From NCBI GenBank assembly GCA_023101725.1, contig JALJCO010013448.1, positions 410,001 to 474,000 on the forward strand: DNA of 64,000 nucleotides, given 5' to 3'. Both the position numbers and the translations under genes were made by a program. This document shows positions 60,140 through 64,000 of the stretch, one piece after another. The notes beneath the pieces were generated by a model, which made no database searches, was not told the DNA's origin, and saw only the letters and a list, made by a program, of their open reading frames with translations. Position 1 is the stretch's first letter. Every line of letters starts with the position of its first letter. The stretch comes from Atherinomorus stipes (Eukaryota; Chordata; Actinopteri; Atheriniformes; Atherinidae).

Positions 60140-60748
60140 TTTTTATTTATTTATTGACAAGCAGCAAGATCATGTTTGTCACCTCATTTTTCTTTACATT
60201 TCAAAGTAGATACAATAGTGAGTATACCAGTTTTATTACAATAGTTTTCCTAATTTCAGTACATTTAACAAAGAAAGGAAATAACACACAACTGCAAACG
60301 TGAGAAAAGAAAATGTTTTTGTTTTTAATGTGTAGCCACCAATGTGTCATTGATGTCCCGCCTTCTTTTTCCTGTGTGGGGATTCGTTCGCTGCTCGGAT
60401 CCGTCGGCTCCAACAGCGAGAGGCATTTTCTTTACGTTGTTTGACGCACGGGTGCGTGGCACTGGTGATGTTGTAAACAGCTTAAATCAGAAAGTGGGAG
60501 GAGTTTGGAGGAGGGCCGTATGGGTGGTGATGTCAGCTGGCCGTCTGACGTGACATGATGATGTTTTCTTTTGTTTCTGAAGATGGAGGCACTCGTCCTG
60601 CTTCAGGCAGAGCAGACAGCGACAGTCCAAAACCTAAATGATGAATGAGTCTCTTTTCTGCTTTGTTTATGGTTTTTAACCTACGTCTGCCGGCCGGTCT
60701 CATGGAGGGTGTTTCTGAACGGAGGCGCTCCCGGACAGGCCCCCAAGT
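60140..60748 (-). other. cul2: cul2 3' UTR (inferred) with poly(A) signals
   Basis: Downstream of the cul2 stop the minus strand shows three overlapping AATAAA hexamers (plus-strand TTTATT at 60142-60155), so a 3' UTR of about 0.6 kb is plausible. No competing signal is as clear. The cleavage site would be about 10-30 nt to the left. Confidence 0.55.
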
Positions 60749-60979
<231 letters not shown>

Positions 60980-61276
60980 TTAATTAAAACAAAATAAACC
61001 AAATGTAACATCTTTTTTAACTGTTTTCTCTTAGTTTAATTTAAAACTCTGGTAATGTTGAGCATGAAAACTTGTGCAAAAATACAGAAATTTTAAGAAG
61101 AGTCTTGAAGTAAAACCTCTCTGATTCAACATCCGTCACCTCTGGATTAATGTGCGAATTATTCGGGTCGTGAATCTATAAACAGAGTTCACGCTACAGT
61201 GTCACCTCATCTCACATGTGATTGTAGCCCATTTTTGGGGGTGCTGTAGCCCCTAAATTGAATCCAAACACCATAT

Positions 61277-61462
<186 letters not shown>

Positions 61463-61466
61463 ATAT

Positions 61467-61968
61467 TCGTCGTCAAAATTGTTGATACCCTCCAATTAAA
61501 AGAGGGAAAAAAAATCATCTGTCAGTAAAATAAGTTGAAATTGACTAAATTAATCATAAATAAAATTTCTATGAAAATCATGACACTGATTTTGAATTGT
61601 GGTTCAACAGAAATATTAAAAACAAACACATAAAAACAAGCATGATGGGGCTCCGAAGCTAAAATGTTGTTGAGCAATCACTGCAATCAGGTGTTTTCTG
61701 TAACGTCCAATCAGACGTCTGCACCTGCTGACATGTATGTTGGTCCATGTTCATGGGAAAGATGCTCTAATGTGTCTGGGACAGTTTTATTATGGTGTTT
61801 TTTCTTATTATTATTTTCAACCACAATTATAAAACAACAGTTTATTTCACAAAATTATTTTGTGAATTTTTTACTTATTATTAGTTTCTTTAGTTCTCTG
61901 TTATTTGAATTACTGTTGTGAATTTAGCCTTTTCTTTAAGTTAGAGGGTATGAATAATTTTGAGGATA
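61467..61968. mobile_element. Tc1-like remnant, unsplit copy
   Basis: Ends cgtcaaaattgttgatacc and gggtatgaataattttgagg are inverted copies. The interior has no frame. It is the reference for the split copy at 39532-41750 and preserves the empty TA site of the inserted element. Confidence 0.75.
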
Positions 61969-62280
61969 AATATATACATATATGTGTGTATAATAACTGT
62001 GTGTCTGTATGTGCTTTTTTTTTTTTTTTTTTTTCCAAACTCTACAAACTTGGAAAAGTGTAAAAAAGCATCCTGGTACTTAGTTGAAATGCAATATTTT
62101 CACAATAAACACTATATATATTAAACTATAAAGCTGAATGCTGATGCTGGATGGGAAAAACTTAAATCTAAGGCTTGAAAATGATCAGAAACTTTGTACA
62201 TAAGAAGGAAAAACTGGGCTGTAAATGTTGGAACGATCGGTTTCCTCCATTTTCCTCTACAGGGACGTCCTGATGGCTCA

Positions 62281-62801
<521 letters not shown>

Positions 62802-62821
62802 TTACACCAGCGTAGGGGACA

Positions 62822-64000
62822 TGAACCGGATCACGTTCCAGAGGAAAACCGGATCACGTTCTGGAGGAAAACCTGATCATGTTCTGGAGGAAAACCTGAT
62901 CATGTTCCGGAGGAAAACCGGATCAGGTTCTGGAGGAAAACCTGATCATGTTCCAGAGGAAAACCTGATCATGTTCCGGAGGAAAACCGGATCAGGTTCT
63001 GGAGGAAAACCTGATCATGTTCCGGAGGAAAACCGGATCAGGTTCTGGAGGAAAACCTGATCATGTTCCGGAATAAAACCTGATCATGTTCCGGAATAAA
63101 ACCTGATCATGTTCCGGTATAAAACCTGATCATGTTCCGGAGGAAAACCTGATCACGTTCTGCAGGAAAACCTGATCATGTTCCAGAGGAAAACCTGATC
63201 ACGTTCCAGAGGAAAACCTGATCAGGTTCCAGAGTAAAACCTGATCACGTTCCAGAGGAAAACCTGATCACGTTCCGGAGGAAAACCTGATCAGGTTCCA
63301 GAGGAAAACCTGATCAGGTTCCAGAGTAAAACCTGATCACGTTCCAGAGGAAAACCTGATCACGTTCCGGAGGAAAACCTGATCACGTTCCAGAGGAAAA
63401 CCTGATCAGGTTCCGGAGGAAAACCTGATCAGGTTCCAGAGTAAAACCTGATCACGTTCCAGAGGAAAACCTGATCAGGTTCTGGAGGAAAACCTGATCA
63501 CGTTCCAGAGGAAAACCTGATCACGTTCCAAAGGAAAACCTGATCACGTTCCAGAGGAAAACCTGATCACGTTCCAGAGGAAAACCTGATCAGGTTCCGG
63601 AGGAAAACCTGATCACGTTCCAGAGGAAAACCTGATCACGTTCCAGAGTAAAACCTGATCACGTTCCAGAGGAAAACCTGATCACGTTCTCAGAGAGAAA
63701 ACTTGATCACGTTCTGCAGGAAAACCTGATCACGTTCCAGAGTAAAACCTGATCACGTTCCAGAAGAAAACCTGATCACGTTCTGGAGGAAAACCTGATC
63801 AAGTTCCGGAGTAAAACCTGATCACGTTCTCAGAGGAAAACCTGATCACGTTCTGCAGGAAAACCTGATCACGTTCTGCAGGAAAACCTGATCACGTTCC
63901 AGAGGAAAACCTGATCAGGTTCCGGAGGAAAACCTGATCACGTTCCAGAGGAAAACCTGATCACGTTCTGGAGGAAAACCTGATCATGTTCCAGAGGAAA
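62822..64000. repeat. 23-bp CCTGATCACGTTCCAGAGGAAAA minisatellite
   Basis: About 50 copies to the window edge, in a cul2 intron. The unit is cctgatcacgttcc followed by agaggaaaa. Variants are at CAC/CAT/CAG and AGAGG/GGAGG/AGAGT. Left units favour CATGTTCCGG, right units CACGTTCCAG. Nearly every unit carries TGATCA or TGATCAG. Confidence 0.95.

Overview
The window reads as vertebrate, almost certainly teleost fish, nuclear DNA. Two conserved vertebrate genes are anchored by clean exons, both on the minus strand. Coding exon 1 of pard3 (PAR-3 polarity scaffold) lies at 46962-47081. The last three coding exons of cul2 (cullin-2) lie at 60749-60880, 62389-62505 and 62673-62774. PARD3 and CUL2 are neighbours in the same relative orientation in human (10p11), so this is conserved synteny. 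Everything left of 46961 should therefore be pard3 intron 1 (>46.9 kb, no second exon seen). 47.1-60.1 kb is intergenic, and 60.1-64 kb is the cul2 3' UTR, last exons and introns. Three tRNA genes are present: Val-CAC at 4763 (+) and two identical Trp-CCA genes at 8195 (+) and 57781 (-).

The rest is repeats. 0-1 kb: two minisatellites. 1.2-4.6 kb: a 2.8-kb palindromic element broken by a hAT insertion, then a perfect 40-bp hairpin. 5-6.3 kb: decayed L2-type LINE (-). 6.9-7.8 kb: long-palindrome element with TTAA target sites. 8.9-12.7 kb: L2-type LINE whose reverse-transcriptase tail has expanded into about 75 copies of a 42-bp unit. 12.7-21 kb: TTAA, TAA and 8-bp-target MITEs plus a nested composite MITE family. 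22.3-30.5 kb: three palindromic elements carrying THAP-domain remains, with a 5'-truncated L1 copy between the first two. 31-34 kb: 20-21-bp minisatellite. 35-41.7 kb: composite MITEs and a stack of DNA transposons nested three deep inside a Tc1-like remnant, with target-site duplications. 42.4-44.8 kb: about 90 copies of a 25/26-bp unit. 45.4-46.5 kb: Tc1/mariner transposase remnant and a 49-bp minisatellite. 50-52.6 kb: Ty3/Gypsy pol fragment, CpG-rich pentanucleotide array and a retroposon-derived minisatellite. 58.3-59.9 kb: a second LINE with an in-frame 51-bp expansion. 62.8-64 kb: 23-bp minisatellite in a cul2 intron.

No defence system, phage, operon or other organised multi-gene system is present. 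The most unusual signals are minisatellites that appear to have been born inside retrotransposon coding or conserved sequence (42-, 51- and 42-bp units), the THAP palindromes whose loop is inverted relative to their termini, and the well-dated nested insertions. Long open frames in the arrays are by-products of repeats whose period is a multiple of three and are not called as genes.
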